A DNA stretch of 64,000 nucleotides from Sphingobium sp. KCTC 72723 (GTDB lineage Bacteria; Pseudomonadota; Alphaproteobacteria; Sphingomonadales; Sphingomonadaceae). Below the pieces are notes generated by a model that did no database searches, was not told the DNA's origin, and saw only the letters and a program-made list of their open reading frames with translations. The position numbers and the translations under genes are program-made. Positions 63,895 through 64,000 of this stretch are shown piece by piece (the first letter of the stretch is position 1; each line of letters opens with the position of its first letter). The DNA lies in assembly GCF_014280435.1 (NCBI RefSeq), contig NZ_CP060388.1, positions 4,124,001-4,188,000 on the forward strand, read 5' to 3'.

Positions 63895-64000
63895 ATGCGA
63901 ATCGTCATCATCGATGACAGCGGCCTGCGTGCGAGTGTCCTGGAGGAAGGGCTGCGCGACGCGGGTTATGACGATATTCATATCGTGCCGCCGCGCGGCG
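63895..64000 (+). CDS. NasT/ANTAR-type response regulator, N terminus (partial)
   Basis: Only the first 35 codons are in the window. MRIVIIDDSGLRASVLEEGL and then RDAGYDDIHIVPP match the start of NasT-type receiver proteins, which carry an ANTAR RNA-binding domain and govern nitrate assimilation genes by antitermination. The ANTAR part lies past the edge. GGGGCGGGAC precedes ATG. Confidence 0.7.
   Translation, partial: MRIVIIDDSGLRASVLEEGLRDAGYDDIHIVPPRG

Noticed and set aside
1..64000. CRISPR arrays, tRNA or rRNA genes
   Set aside because: No regularly spaced repeats and no cloverleaf or rRNA stretches were recognised by eye.

Overview
The window looks like a chromosomal segment of a sphingomonad (Alphaproteobacteria; Sphingobium/Sphingomonas-like). 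Evidence: high GC with strong GC3 in real genes, NodT-type outer-membrane efflux lipoprotein, MipA/OmpV protein, a large TonB-dependent receptor, M23 peptidase-bactofilin pair, and dispersed palindromes whose shadow translations give the FVLSLSKD and STGSGRT signatures common in sphingomonad intergenic repeats. This placement is inference from gene content, not from a marker search.

Layout. 1-4.4 kb: end of a ComM-like gene, a possible mini-protein, bactofilin and M23 peptidase (minus strand), then a membrane PAS-GGDEF-EAL protein. 4.5-21.8 kb: the str-S10-spc block on the plus strand, rpsL-rpsG-fusA-tuf, rpsJ, rplC-D-W-B-rpsS-rplV-rpsC-rplP-rpmC-rpsQ, rplN-X-E-rpsN-H-rplF-R-rpsE-rpmD, rplO-secY-adk. 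The gaps in this block are not empty. Most hold strong hairpins, including an attenuator-like element between rpsJ and rplC, a multi-helix element before rplN, and a terminator followed by palindromes between rpmD and rplO. rpsM-rpsK-rpoA-rplQ do not follow adk here. 21.8-32 kb: single genes (SRPBCC protein, acyltransferase, CsgG-like protein, lepA, small unknowns, a degenerate nuclease-like membrane protein, PH-domain protein, HNH-like protein) and a ribosome-modification pair (L16 hydroxylase-like roxA, rluE-like synthase). 32-39.5 kb: a plastic region with a VOC protein and two same-direction 2,519-bp IS91-like elements (each transposase plus tyrosine recombinase) that bracket a 1.36-kb cargo with two coupled unknown genes.

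39.5-45.5 kb: cytochrome c, pheA, fatty-acid hydroxylase-like protein, DUF2141 protein, MipA, CnoX-like thioredoxin, LON-N protein, Trm112, and a frameshifted GIY-YIG gene lying between perfect 29-bp inverted repeats. 45.5-51.9 kb (minus): TlpA-like lipoprotein, TonB-dependent receptor, two PLP enzymes with Tat-like signals, and a RidA with a Sec signal. Together these suggest an envelope amine or amino-acid handling pathway. 51.9-55.6 kb: argH, small lipoprotein, lysA, CysG-N-like protein.

55.6-58.9 kb: a receiver-coiled-coil protein divergent from a tightly coupled operon of a 46-residue acidic peptide and two unrecognised proteins (one His-rich and cupin-like, both with HEAT-like C-ends), followed by an orphan winged-helix regulator. 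I see this as the best candidate for an undescribed system. 58.8-63.8 kb: a TetR repressor divergent from a NodT-EmrA-EmrB tripartite efflux operon, with two near-identical inverted operators at the two starts. The window ends in the start of a NasT-like response regulator.
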